The notes under the pieces are model-generated. The model searched no databases. It was not told the DNA's origin and worked only from the letters and a program-made list of their open reading frames with translations. Made by a program: the position numbers and the translations under genes. A stretch of 64,000 nt of DNA. Origin: Rhodobacteraceae bacterium 63075. GTDB lineage: Bacteria > Pseudomonadota > Alphaproteobacteria > Rhodobacterales > Rhodobacteraceae. The stretch spans positions 496,001 to 560,000 of the forward strand of contig QVMW01000001.1 of the NCBI GenBank assembly GCA_003417655.1, read 5' to 3'. Position 1 is the first letter of the stretch; every line of letters starts with the position of its first letter. Positions 56,660 through 64,000 of the stretch are shown here, one piece after another.

Positions 56660-57273
56660 GCGCGGACAGGGAAACGCTATCTGTCTATGACGCGAAGGCA
56701 GAAGAATATGCGAGCCTGACCGCGACAGATGCTGAGATAAAGAGTCTGACGGCTTTTGTGAACGACCTGCCGCGGGGCGCGCACGTGCTCGATCTCGGGT
56801 GTGGCCCTGGTGCCAATGCTGCCGATATGACGAAACTGGGGTGCAAGGTGGATGCCGTGGACGCCTCTGCCGAGATGGTTGCTCTCGCAGCGAAGCATGA
56901 TGGCGTTGCGGCGTGGCAGGGGGTCTTCGAGGACCTCGATGCAGAGGCGGAGTACGATGGCGTATGGGCCAATTTCTCCCTCCTTCACGCGCCGAAAGGT
57001 GACATGCCAGCACATTTGCGCCGTATCGCAAGAGCCCTCAAGCCGAAGGGTATCTTCCATATAGGGATGAAGCTTGGCTCAGGCGAGAAGCGTGACCGGA
57101 TCGGGCGGCGCTACAGCTACTACGAGGAGAGCGAACTTCGGGGCCTGTTGAATGCCGCAGGTTTCGAAGTGATCGAGACCATGATGGGCGAAGGCAAAGG
57201 GCTTGACGGTTTGGTTGCACCGTGGATAACGCTTCAGGCGCGCCTCACCGAGACCAAGAAAGCAAGCTCATGA
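56656..57273 (+). CDS. Class I SAM-dependent methyltransferase
   Basis: This 205-residue protein has [15 protein letters not shown] near residue 45 as SAM motif [12 protein letters not shown] as the acidic loop, and [21 protein letters not shown] near residue 130. [21 protein letters not shown] resembles small TehB/UbiE-like enzymes. The substrate is unknown. It is coupled to ispH (ATGA) and is followed by rnhA after 69 bp that contain an imperfect CCGGCCGTGG/CCACGCCGG stem. Confidence 0.83.
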   Translation: MSADRETLSVYDAKAEEYASLTATDAEIKSLTAFVNDLPRGAHVLDLGCGPGANAADMTKLGCKVDAVDASAEMVALAAKHDGVAAWQGVFEDLDAEAEYDGVWANFSLLHAPKGDMPAHLRRIARALKPKGIFHIGMKLGSGEKRDRIGRRYSYYEESELRGLLNAAGFEVIETMMGEGKGLDGLVAPWITLQARLTETKKASS

Positions 57274-57342
57274 AAGCCATATTGAAATCCGGCCGTGGCA
57301 ACAGCTGTCGAGCCGGTCTGAACCACGCCGGCCTCACGGATC

Positions 57343-57810
57343 ATGACTGAGCTTCTCGCCTATACCGATGGCGCGTGCAGCGGCAATCCCGGCCCAGGGG
57401 GCTGGGGGGTCCTGTTGCAAGCCAAGGACGGTGAAACCATTGTCAAGGAACGGGAGCTTTCAGGCGGTGAAGCGGTGACGACCAACAACCGCATGGAACT
57501 TCTGGCGGCGATCAATGCGTTGGAAACGCTTGCAAAGCCGTCTGCGCTGACCATCGTCACTGACAGTACATACGTCAAGAACGGTGTGACGGGCTGGATT
57601 CACGGCTGGAAGAAAAACGGCTGGAAAACCGCCGCGAAGAAGCCGGTGAAGAACGCTGAACTCTGGCAGCGCCTCGATGTGGCACAGGAGCGGCATGACG
57701 TGTCATGGGAATGGGTCAAGGGGCATGCTGGCCACCCGGAGAATGAGCGTGCCGACGCGCTCGCCCGGCAGGGCATGGCACCTTTCAAGCCGAAGAAAAG
57801 CCCCCAATGA
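57343..57810 (+). CDS. rnhA: Ribonuclease HI
   Basis: This 155-residue enzyme degrades the RNA of RNA-DNA hybrids. All active-site segments are present: [19 protein letters not shown] (first Asp), [14 protein letters not shown] (Glu), [11 protein letters not shown] (second Asp) and [16 protein letters not shown] (His and last Asp). The length matches Escherichia coli RNase HI. Its stop overlaps the next gene by 4 bp. Confidence 0.97.
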   Translation: MTELLAYTDGACSGNPGPGGWGVLLQAKDGETIVKERELSGGEAVTTNNRMELLAAINALETLAKPSALTIVTDSTYVKNGVTGWIHGWKKNGWKTAAKKPVKNAELWQRLDVAQERHDVSWEWVKGHAGHPENERADALARQGMAPFKPKKSPQ

Positions 57811-58430
57811 ACTGGCTCTCGCTTCTCGACTATGCAGCGGTTTTCATCTTCGCATTGACAGGAGCGCTGGCTGCGAGCCGGGCGCAACTGGATATCATCG
57901 GCTTCGTCTTTATGGCTACGCTCACGGCCGTCGGGGGCGGCACCTTCCGGGACCTGATGCTTGACCGTGACCCTGTATTCTGGATTGCGCATCCGGAGAA
58001 TATTGCCATTGCTTGTCTCGCGGCGATCCTCGTGTTTTTCACCGCCCATTTCGTGGAGAGCCGTGCGCGGTTGATGCTCTGGCTCGATGCCCTGGCGCTC
58101 GGCGTTGCCGCGTCAGCCGGCGTTGCCGTCGCGCTGGAGATGCGTTTTGACTGGCCCATCGTGCTGATCATGGGCGTGATGACAGGCACTTTCGGCGGCC
58201 TGATGCGCGATGTGGTGGCCAACCAGGTTCCCATGGTGTTGCGCCAGGGCGAGCTTTACGTGTCGGCTGCGTTCGGCGGTGCCGTCGCGGCAATCGGATT
58301 GGACATGTTCTCAGGTTCTTCGCTCATGACATTCGGCGGCTGTGTTCTCACAACTTTTGTCCTGCGCGCAGGATCAATTCTCTTCGGCTGGAGGCTGCCG
58401 GTCTACAAGTCGCGTCCGCCTAGCGCTTGA
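57807..58430 (+). CDS. Trimeric intracellular cation (TRIC) channel family protein
   Basis: This 207-residue integral membrane protein (UPF0126/YicG) has six or seven helices in two repeats. [19 protein letters not shown] near residue 48 and [22 protein letters not shown] near residue 135 are the two GGG(T/L)-RD repeats of TRIC channels. Bacterial members conduct K+ or other cations. It overlaps rnhA by 4 bp, and its last 11 bp overlap a small gene on the other strand. Confidence 0.9.
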   Translation: MNWLSLLDYAAVFIFALTGALAASRAQLDIIGFVFMATLTAVGGGTFRDLMLDRDPVFWIAHPENIAIACLAAILVFFTAHFVESRARLMLWLDALALGVAASAGVAVALEMRFDWPIVLIMGVMTGTFGGLMRDVVANQVPMVLRQGELYVSAAFGGAVAAIGLDMFSGSSLMTFGGCVLTTFVLRAGSILFGWRLPVYKSRPPSA

Positions 58431-58656
58431 AGTAGGTTTTCCAAAGCCATATCAGCAAGATAGCGCCAAGCACGGCGCCGACGAGGCCGGCGAGCATACC
58501 CATGACGCTTAGCAGGAAACGCAGCAGGAGGCCTCCGACCACAGCGCCTGCGATCCCGATCGCAATGGTGGTGATGACATCGGTTTCGACACGCATGATC
58601 CGCGTCGCCAGAAAGCCTGCTGCCGCTCCGATGATGATGAGCCAGGCGATCATCAT
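58420..58656 (-). CDS. Small membrane protein, GlsB/YeaQ/YmgE-like (copy A)
   Basis: This 78-residue protein has three hydrophobic helices with glycine pairs (IIIGAAAGFLA, AIGIAGAVVGG, GLVGAVLGAILL), which resembles the transglycosylase-associated/GlsB stress family. I chose the ATG at 58656, which overlaps the upstream gene's stop (ATGA) and has GGAGG just before it. A longer frame to 58785 is an artefact of the neighbour. The end is charged (KTYFKR). Confidence 0.75.
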   Translation of the reverse strand: MMIAWLIIIGAAAGFLATRIMRVETDVITTIAIGIAGAVVGGLLLRFLLSVMGMLAGLVGAVLGAILLIWLWKTYFKR

Positions 58657-58889
58657 CGCCTCCAGTGCGTGGGGACGATCACGAGCGCACCGATCGATGA
58701 GACGATGGCGTTCATTCCGTGAGAGCCGAAACCGATTCCGAACATGAGCCGCACGAAGAAGAAGAGAAAGGCACCACCAACGCATATGATGATGGATTGC
58801 AGGATGCCGTTATGGGTAAAGCCCGTGCGCTCCGAGAGATATCCGATGATCCCGGCGAGAACGACCGTTCCGAAGATGGATGGAAACAT
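58653..58889 (-). CDS. Small membrane protein, similar architecture to its neighbour (copy B)
   Basis: This 78-residue, three-helix protein is the same length as copy A and overlaps it by 4 bp. It starts MFPSIFGTVVLAGIIGYLSERTG and continues with IICVGGAFLFFFVRLMFG and SSIGALVIV. It resembles small YeaQ/GlsB-like membrane proteins, though less clearly than copy A. The two probably form a pair. It follows the fmt gene by 9 bp, so the fmt operon may extend into both. Confidence 0.72.
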   Translation of the reverse strand: MFPSIFGTVVLAGIIGYLSERTGFTHNGILQSIIICVGGAFLFFFVRLMFGIGFGSHGMNAIVSSIGALVIVPTHWRR

Positions 58890-58898
58890 ATCGGCTCC

Positions 58899-59807
58899 TT
58901 ATGTCAGACAAGTGCCAAGCGGCAAGGGCGTGCCCTTGACGAAGTCATCAGCATCTTGCGCCTTGCCACCGGCCTTTTGCAAGCGCTTGAGTTCGACAGC
59001 ACCTTGCCCACAGGCAACATACGCAGGCGTATCTATCACCTCACCGGGGAAGCCGCTGCCAATGGCCGGGGCCGATAGCAACAGTTTTACACGGATCCCC
59101 TCATGTTCGCACCAGGCGCCCGGGAACGGGCTGAGTCCGCGGATCTTGCGGTCGATCTCCGTGGAGGGCCGGGTCCAATCGATACGGCTTTCGCTCTTGT
59201 CGATCTTCTCAGCGTAGGTGATGCCCTCGGATGGTTGTGGCTTCGGGGTAATTTCGCCTATATTTTCCAGTGTCTCAGCTATGAGCTCACCACCTGCATA
59301 CGCTAGCGTACTGTGGAGGCTCTGTGTCGTTTCCCCCGCCTCGATCGGCACCTTGCGTCGCAGAAGCACGGGGCCGGTGTCCAGACCATCATCCATCTGC
59401 ATGATGCAAACACCTGTCTGTTCATCACCGGCCATGATGGCCCGGTGAATGGGCGCGGCCCCGCGCCAACGCGGCAGCAAGGAGGCATGAATATTGATGC
59501 AACCATACGCTGGCGTATACAATATCTCCTTTGGAAGTATCAGCCCGTAGGCGACAACGACCGCGACATCGGCATCAAAGGAGGCGAATTCCGCCTGAGC
59601 TTCGGCTGTGCGAAGCGACTTCGGGTGCCTTACCGGAAGGCCCAGCTCCTCGGCGCGGGCCTGAACTGGCGTCGGGCGTTCCTTCTTGCCCCGCCCCGAG
59701 GCGCGCGGCGGCTGACAGTAGACAGCCACAACTTCATGACCCGCGGCGAGAATCGCATCAAGCGCCGGCAGGCTGAATTCCGGGCTGCCCATGAATATCA
59801 CTCTCAT
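58899..59807 (-). CDS. fmt: Methionyl-tRNA formyltransferase
   Basis: This 302-residue enzyme formylates initiator Met-tRNA. I chose [16 protein letters not shown] as start; residues upstream to 59918 are not Fmt-like. [34 protein letters not shown] (catalytic Asn and His) and the tRNA-binding C-terminal domain are seen. It overlaps the deformylase-like gene by 4 bp in def, def-like, fmt order. Confidence 0.96.
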   Translation of the reverse strand: MRVIFMGSPEFSLPALDAILAAGHEVVAVYCQPPRASGRGKKERPTPVQARAEELGLPVRHPKSLRTAEAQAEFASFDADVAVVVAYGLILPKEILYTPAYGCINIHASLLPRWRGAAPIHRAIMAGDEQTGVCIMQMDDGLDTGPVLLRRKVPIEAGETTQSLHSTLAYAGGELIAETLENIGEITPKPQPSEGITYAEKIDKSESRIDWTRPSTEIDRKIRGLSPFPGAWCEHEGIRVKLLLSAPAIGSGFPGEVIDTPAYVACGQGAVELKRLQKAGGKAQDADDFVKGTPLPLGTCLT

Positions 59808-60298
59808 GCGCTTTTCCTCGCTTTGCGCAGGAGCATGTCCCGCTTCACCTTGGACAGGTGGTCGAAATACATCTTGCCGTCCAAATGGTCGACCTGGTGT
59901 TGCACCGATGTTGCCCAAAGTCCGACGAAATCGCTCGTCTCATCTTCACCATTTTCGTTCAGGAACCGGACCGTGACACCGCGCGGCCGCTTGAGCTTGG
60001 CCGAGATGCCGGGCAGATTCGGGCTTGCTTCTTCATGCTCACGCATGACTGCACTCGCATCAATGATCTCGGGGTTGGCCATCAGAACCGCCTCGCCGCG
60101 CTCGGAGCTCGCGTCGACGACCGCCAGGCGCAGCATCACGCCGATCTGAGGCGCGGCAAGCCCGACTCCCGGCATCGCCTCCATCGTGTCGATCATGTCC
60201 CGCCAGGTCTGGCGAATGTCTTCCGTGATCTCCGAAACCGGATCGGCCGGCGCGCGCAGCCGCTTGTCAGGCCAGGGAATACACGGGCGCACCGTCAT
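59804..60298 (-). CDS. Peptide deformylase-like protein lacking catalytic residues
   Basis: This 164-residue deformylase paralogue keeps the fold and motif 1 ([10 protein letters not shown]). The EGCLS motif that supplies the metal-ligand cysteine is replaced by EEASPNLPG. The HExxDH motif reads HQVDH, so the catalytic glutamate is glutamine. An active metal site of the usual kind is therefore missing. The gene is intact and overlaps def (4 bp) and fmt (4 bp), so it is likely still made. A role as regulatory or binding partner is only inference. Confidence 0.88.
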   Translation of the reverse strand: MTVRPCIPWPDKRLRAPADPVSEITEDIRQTWRDMIDTMEAMPGVGLAAPQIGVMLRLAVVDASSERGEAVLMANPEIIDASAVMREHEEASPNLPGISAKLKRPRGVTVRFLNENGEDETSDFVGLWATSVQHQVDHLDGKMYFDHLSKVKRDMLLRKARKSA

Positions 60299-60813
60299 AC
60301 ACGCGCCTTCTCGCGCTTGAGCTTCTGCATCTTGCGGGTGATCATCTGCCGCTTCATGGCGCCGATGTAGTCGATGAAGAGCTTGCCGTTGAGATGGTCG
60401 ATTTCATGCTGCACGCACGTGGCCCAGAGGCCGTCGAAAGTCTCGTGTTGCTCGTTTCCGTCACGGTCGATCCAGCGCACATCGACGGCATTTGGGCGCG
60501 TGACTTCGGCATATTGCTCGGGAATGGACAGGCAGCCCTCCTCGTAGACATTCGTTTCCTCGGAGCTGGCGATGATCTCGGGATTGAACATGATGAGGGG
60601 CCGAGGCGTCTCACCCTCCTCCTTTACGCAGTCGAGCGCGATCAAGCGGGTGAGTTGGCCCACCTGTGGCGCGGCGAGGCCGATGCCTGGCGCATCATAC
60701 ATGGTTTCAAGCATGTCATCGGCGAGTGCGCGCAACTCGTCGGACAAATCATCGACCGGGGCGCAGACTTTTTTCAGGCGCGGGTCGGGATGTATCAGAA
60801 TGGGCCGTATCAT
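60295..60813 (-). CDS. def: Peptide deformylase
   Basis: This 172-residue metalloenzyme removes the formyl group from nascent proteins. I chose MIRPILIHPDPRL as start. The three motifs are intact: GIGLAAPQVG, EEGCLSIPEQY (metal-ligand cysteine) and QHEIDHLNG (two histidines and catalytic glutamate). It is the first gene of the minus-strand def, def-like, fmt operon. Confidence 0.96.
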   Translation of the reverse strand: MIRPILIHPDPRLKKVCAPVDDLSDELRALADDMLETMYDAPGIGLAAPQVGQLTRLIALDCVKEEGETPRPLIMFNPEIIASSEETNVYEEGCLSIPEQYAEVTRPNAVDVRWIDRDGNEQHETFDGLWATCVQHEIDHLNGKLFIDYIGAMKRQMITRKMQKLKREKARV

Positions 60814-60909
60814 AGCGATCATTTAGGCGATGAGACGCGGCTGCGCAACATGGGGTTGCGCTCGCAGATCGGTCGGGTAGCGTCGCGTTGACAAATTCGG
60901 GAGGGTCAC

Positions 60910-62079
60910 ATGAATTTCGATGAGATCATCGAGCGGCGCGGCACGCATTCCGTCAAATGGGACATGATGGAAAAGCTCTATGGAGTGCCTGCCGAGGATG
61001 GGCTGGCCATGTGGGTCGCCGATATGGACTTCCGTCCGCCCGAGTGCATCCGGCAAGCGCTCCAGGGGATGCTGGATCACGGGATTTACGGCTATTACGG
61101 TGATGATGCGGACTATCGTGCCGCGATCTGCTGGTGGATGCAGGAACGGCACGGCTGGAAGGTCGATCCGGCGTCGATCTTCACGACGCATGGCCTGGTG
61201 AACGGAACGGCGCTCTGTGTCGATACATGGTCGGAGCCGGGCGACGGCGTGATTCTCTTCACGCCCGTCTACCACGCCTTCGCGAAGGTCATCAAAGCCA
61301 ATGGGCGGCGTGTCGTCGAGTGCGAGATGGTCGAGACGGATGGTCGCTACGAGATGGATTTCGATTCCTACGATGCGCAGTTGGACGGCTCCGAGAAGAT
61401 CGTCATTCTCTGCTCGCCGCACAATCCGGGCGGCCGTGTCTGGACGCGTGAAGAGCTGGAAGCCGTTGCGGCCTTCGCCAAGCGGCATGATCTCATCCTC
61501 GTCTCCGACGAGATCCACCATGACCTGGTGATGCCGGGCCACAAGCATATCCCGATGGCCCATGTCGACGGGATCGAGGACCGGCTCGTGATGATGAGCG
61601 CGACCACGAAGACCTTCAATATAGCCGGAAGCCATGTCGGCAATGTCATCATCGCCGACGAGGCGCTTCGCGCGCAGTTCGCGGCGAAGATGGCGGGGCT
61701 GGGAAATTCGCCGAACTCGTTTGGTCTGTTTACTGCGGAAGCGGCCTATTCGCCGGAAGGGGCTGCGTGGGTCGATGAACTCATGCAGTATCTCGATGGA
61801 AACCGGCGCCTTTTCGATGAGGGCATCTCTGCGATCCCCGGTCTGAGATCAATGCCGCTGGAAGCGACATACCTGGCCTGGGTCGATTTCACGGACACGG
61901 GCATGGACCGCGAGGAGTTCACCCGCCGTGTGGAGAGCGATGCCAGGATCGCGACGAACCATGGGCCGACCTTCGGCAAGGGCGGGGAGAGCTTCCTGAG
62001 ATTCAATCTGGCGACACCGCGCGCGCTCGTCGAGCAGGCTGTCGAACGTTTGCAAAAGGCCTTCGGCGACCTTCAGTGA
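60910..62079 (+). CDS. MalY/PatB family PLP-dependent cystathionine beta-lyase / aminotransferase
   Basis: This 389-residue fold-type I PLP enzyme shows MWVADMDFRPPECI near residue 33, the substrate-binding ILCSPHNPGGRVW and the SDEIHHDLV segment, then the Schiff-base lysine in SATTKTFNIAGSH. This combination is that of PatB/MalY, which split cystathionine or other C-S bonds. GGGAGG precedes its ATG. Its last 7 bp overlap an opposite-strand gene. A GCGCAAC/GTTGCGC hairpin lies about 50 bp upstream. Confidence 0.9.
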   Translation: MNFDEIIERRGTHSVKWDMMEKLYGVPAEDGLAMWVADMDFRPPECIRQALQGMLDHGIYGYYGDDADYRAAICWWMQERHGWKVDPASIFTTHGLVNGTALCVDTWSEPGDGVILFTPVYHAFAKVIKANGRRVVECEMVETDGRYEMDFDSYDAQLDGSEKIVILCSPHNPGGRVWTREELEAVAAFAKRHDLILVSDEIHHDLVMPGHKHIPMAHVDGIEDRLVMMSATTKTFNIAGSHVGNVIIADEALRAQFAAKMAGLGNSPNSFGLFTAEAAYSPEGAAWVDELMQYLDGNRRLFDEGISAIPGLRSMPLEATYLAWVDFTDTGMDREEFTRRVESDARIATNHGPTFGKGGESFLRFNLATPRALVEQAVERLQKAFGDLQ

Positions 62080-62432
62080 AGCGGTTCCTTGGTGAGCAGA
62101 CCGACCGGGGCTGACTCGTCTGCCGCGAAGTCGAGCGGGGCCGTTTCATGAGCCTGCGTGGCGCGCTTGAACTCATAGTGCATCAGGCCCTCTTCCTCGG
62201 CAGATGCAACGATGAGACATTCCATGAGGTGCTTGGCGCTGTCGTAGATATCGACCAGCCCGCGCAGATGCGGGGCATTCTCGGTATCGAGCGCGAAGCC
62301 ACCGTCCCAGAGCTTGAGGATCGGATAGACATTATCGCCGACATGCACACGCAGACGCGCAGATTTGGTCATCGCCTTCTTGCGCGCGGCCTTGAGCATT
62401 TCTTCGAGCTCGGGAGAGATATAGTCGGTCAT
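62073..62432 (-). CDS. Uncharacterised small protein
   Basis: I do not recognise this 119-residue protein. I chose the ATG of MTDYISPELEEML (CGGGGAT upstream). The N-terminal 25 residues form a charged helix (EEMLKAARKKAMTK). The middle contains RLRVHVGDNVYPILKLWDGGFAL, which looks like a small beta-rich segment. Then DIYDSAKHLMECLIVAS leads to an acidic end. There is no signal peptide or membrane helix. The layout is reminiscent of uncharacterised Rhodobacteraceae proteins. Its 3' end overlaps the lyase gene by 7 bp. Confidence 0.7.
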   Translation of the reverse strand: MTDYISPELEEMLKAARKKAMTKSARLRVHVGDNVYPILKLWDGGFALDTENAPHLRGLVDIYDSAKHLMECLIVASAEEEGLMHYEFKRATQAHETAPLDFAADESAPVGLLTKEPLH

Positions 62433-62627
62433 GTGCACGATCCCCGTTACGCAAGTGCAGACTGGCAGAGAGAAGTTGATAAACAAGCAACATTTTCGCA
62501 CTAGCGGGAGTTTGTTGCAGCCGAGTGACTCGTCTTTGTGCGCAGTTGCAGGGCGGCTGCGCGCAGGTGTGCCTTAGAAGGAATGCTCGATAGGCCTATG
62601 TTCTCTTCAAACACAAAGGAGATTCAC

Positions 62628-63602
62628 ATGGGTTTGCTTGTAGATGGCGAATGGCACGACAAGTGGTATGACACCAAGGAACATGGCGGCGAGTTCAAAC
62701 GCTCGACATCGAAATTCAGAAGCTGGATCACGGCTGATGGCAGCGCCGGCCCGTCGGGCGAAGGCGGTTTCAAGGCCGAAAGCGGGCGCTATCATCTCTA
62801 TGTCAGCTACGCCTGCCCCTGGGCGCACCGGGCGCTTGTCTTCCGCAAACTGAAGGGGCTGGAGGACCATATCGGCGTTTCGGTCGTCCATCCTGACATG
62901 CTCGGCGAGGGCTGGACCTTCGATGAGGACTTTGACGGCGCGACAGGAGACAGACTCTATGGCCTGCCCTTTGCGCGCGACATCTATCTCAAGGCCGACC
63001 CGAATATCTCTGGCCGCGTGACCGTCCCGATCCTCTGGGACAAGGAGCGCGAGACGATCGTGAGCAACGAAAGCTCGGAGATCATCCGGATGTTCAACTC
63101 GGCGTTTGACGGGATCACGGGCAACACGGACGACTACTGGCCCGAAGAGCTGCGCGCCGAGATCGAAGAGATCAATGAGCGTGTCTATCACACCTTCAAC
63201 AACGGTGTTTACAAGTCAGGTTTTGCGACCACGCAGGAAGCCTATGACAAGGCGGTTCATCCGCTTTTCGACACGATGGACTGGCTGGAAGACCGTCTGA
63301 GCAAGCACCGCTATCTCTCGGGGGACCGCAGCACCGAGGCCGATTGGCGCGCGTTCACGACGCTGGTCCGCTTCGATAGAGTTTACCACCTGCACTTCAA
63401 GTGCAACAGGAACCGCGTGATCGATTATCCGAACCTGTGGGCCTATACCCGCGAGCTCTACCAGTGGCCCGGCGTCGCGGAGACGGTGAACTTCGAACAT
63501 ATCGTGCGCCACTATCACTACAGCCACGCGTCGATCAATCCGCACAGGATCATACCGATCAATCCTGATATTGACTTTACCGCGCCGCACGGGCGCGGCT
63601 GA
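62628..63602 (+). CDS. Glutathione S-transferase family protein, glutathionyl-hydroquinone reductase type
   Basis: This 324-residue xi-class (YqjG/ECM4) enzyme reduces glutathionyl-hydroquinones. I chose MGLLVDGEWHDKWYDT (AAGGAG upstream). The catalytic cysteine lies in YVSYACPWAHR near residue 62. SGRVTVPILWDKE with the GSH-binding SNESSEIIRM follows, and the helical C-terminal domain ends around MLVRFDRVYHLHFKCN. The length fits the family. Confidence 0.93.
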   Translation: MGLLVDGEWHDKWYDTKEHGGEFKRSTSKFRSWITADGSAGPSGEGGFKAESGRYHLYVSYACPWAHRALVFRKLKGLEDHIGVSVVHPDMLGEGWTFDEDFDGATGDRLYGLPFARDIYLKADPNISGRVTVPILWDKERETIVSNESSEIIRMFNSAFDGITGNTDDYWPEELRAEIEEINERVYHTFNNGVYKSGFATTQEAYDKAVHPLFDTMDWLEDRLSKHRYLSGDRSTEADWRAFTTLVRFDRVYHLHFKCNRNRVIDYPNLWAYTRELYQWPGVAETVNFEHIVRHYHYSHASINPHRIIPINPDIDFTAPHGRG

Positions 63603-63617
63603 CAGCGCCAATATCTT

Positions 63618-63626
63618 GTGGATAAC
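63618..63626 (-). promoter_or_regulatory. Consensus DnaA box upstream of smc
   Basis: TTATCCACA on the minus strand (TGTGGATAA on the plus strand) is a perfect match to the DnaA box consensus. It is a single copy located 99 bp before the smc start. With one copy it may be chance or a regulatory site, and there is no sign of an origin. Confidence 0.5.
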
Positions 63627-63632
63627 TGCGCG

Positions 63633-63667
63633 CGCAGGGCCATATGAGGTGCCCTGCGCGTTGACAA
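63633..63667 (+). promoter_or_regulatory. Hairpin and possible -35 element before smc
   Basis: GCGCAGGGC (63633-63641) and GCCCTGCGC (63652-63660) form a perfect 9-bp stem with a 10-nt loop that may end the glutathione transferase transcript, although no T-run follows. TTGACA at 63662-63667 begins right after it and is a perfect -35 match, but no good -10 is seen 17 nt on. Confidence 0.4.
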
Positions 63668-63724
63668 CAGCGAATATGCACCCGCAAACTGCTCGGAACC
63701 AGAATCAAGGGCATCTTTCGGGCA

Positions 63725-64000
63725 GTGCAGTTCTCCAAGCTCAGACTGACAGGCTTCAAAAGCTTCGTCGATCCGACCGACCTGATCATCCAGGACGGTC
63801 TGACCGGCGTTGTCGGGCCCAATGGCTGCGGCAAGTCGAACCTCCTGGAAGCGCTGCGCTGGGTCATGGGCGAGAACCGTCCGACAGCCATGCGCGGCGG
63901 CGGCATGGAGGACGTGATCTTTGCCGGTGCCGCGTCGCGGCCGGCCCGTAACTTCGCCGAGGTGAGCCTGCATCTGGACAATTCCGATCGCCTTGCGCCT
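63725..64000 (+). CDS. smc: Chromosome segregation protein SMC (5' end, truncated by the window edge)
   Basis: Only the first 92 codons are present, starting at a GTG. They read [19 protein letters not shown], then the nucleotide-binding P-loop [18 protein letters not shown] (residues about 29-46) and the [20 protein letters not shown] segment. This is the N-terminal ATPase head of an SMC protein, which compacts and segregates the chromosome. RecN and other ABC-type repair proteins are less likely because of the GFKSF and [11 protein letters not shown] motifs. The gene continues beyond the end. Confidence 0.92.
   Translation, partial: MQFSKLRLTGFKSFVDPTDLIIQDGLTGVVGPNGCGKSNLLEALRWVMGENRPTAMRGGGMEDVIFAGAASRPARNFAEVSLHLDNSDRLAP

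Noticed and set aside
63618-63626. Replication origin
   Set aside because: A single DnaA box without an AT-rich unwinding region, dnaA, parAB or a cluster of boxes does not make an origin.

Overview
The window is a 64 kb piece of a GC-rich alphaproteobacterial chromosome. It most likely comes from a Rhodobacteraceae / Roseobacter-group organism. The grounds are the protein families and gene order: short HisG with HisZ, B12-dependent NrdJ, alphaproteobacterial DUF1489, DUF1491 and DUF2062 families, a folK-rpoZ-rel-pdxJ-acpS-lepB-rnc-era block, and a tandem peptide deformylase pair beside fmt. I see no prophage, insertion sequence, CRISPR array or integrase. Most of the window is dense core genome, and the unusual material is mainly small genes and structured non-coding stretches.

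Region 1 (0-10.5 kb) is peripheral metabolism: an exported SH3 protein, a 2-hydroxyacid dehydrogenase, gamma-glutamyltransferase, an FAD-GcvT fusion of the dimethylglycine/sarcosine dehydrogenase type, a secreted GH25 lysozyme whose start codon abuts an intrinsic terminator, a CMD/AhpD-like protein, and an overlapping trio (aldo/keto reductase, D-arginine-dehydrogenase-like flavoprotein, DUF938 methyltransferase). Region 2 (10.8-21.8 kb) has dnaE, then a BMP-type ABC importer for probable nucleosides (ATPase, two permeases, binding protein) with a small membrane protein gene between the permeases, followed by a Tat-exported 5'-nucleotidase. Together these suggest extracellular nucleotide dephosphorylation followed by nucleoside uptake. 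Region 3 (22.1-26.2 kb) has slyX, the hisS-hisZ-hisG operon and a DUF1489 gene.

Region 4 (26.4-33.9 kb) links B12 use and B12 completion: nrdJ (adenosylcobalamin-dependent ribonucleotide reductase) is followed by two divergent sets of late cobalamin genes (threonine-phosphate decarboxylase, cbiB/cobD, phosphatase; cobP/cobU, cobT, cobS). Between nrdJ and the cob genes lies about 270 bp of densely hairpinned non-coding DNA. A tRNA-Ser(UGA) gene follows.

Region 5 (34.2-40.7 kb) is a tightly packed run: a SPOR lipoprotein, a D,D-carboxypeptidase, tmk, holB, tatD, an MBL hydrolase and an AEC transporter. A 47-codon gene, easily missed, faces the transporter tail to tail. Region 6 (40.9-54.9 kb) is mostly minus strand: lgt-midA-pgeF, a GlcD-like flavoprotein, and the folK-to-era block. 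Region 7 (55-64 kb) has a NYN-domain protein, ispH, a methyltransferase, rnhA, a TRIC channel, two overlapping small membrane proteins, the def-def-like-fmt operon (the second def lacks catalytic residues), a MalY-type lyase, a glutathionyl-hydroquinone reductase and the 5' end of smc.

Functions are inferred from motifs and family resemblance read by eye. No database search was run.
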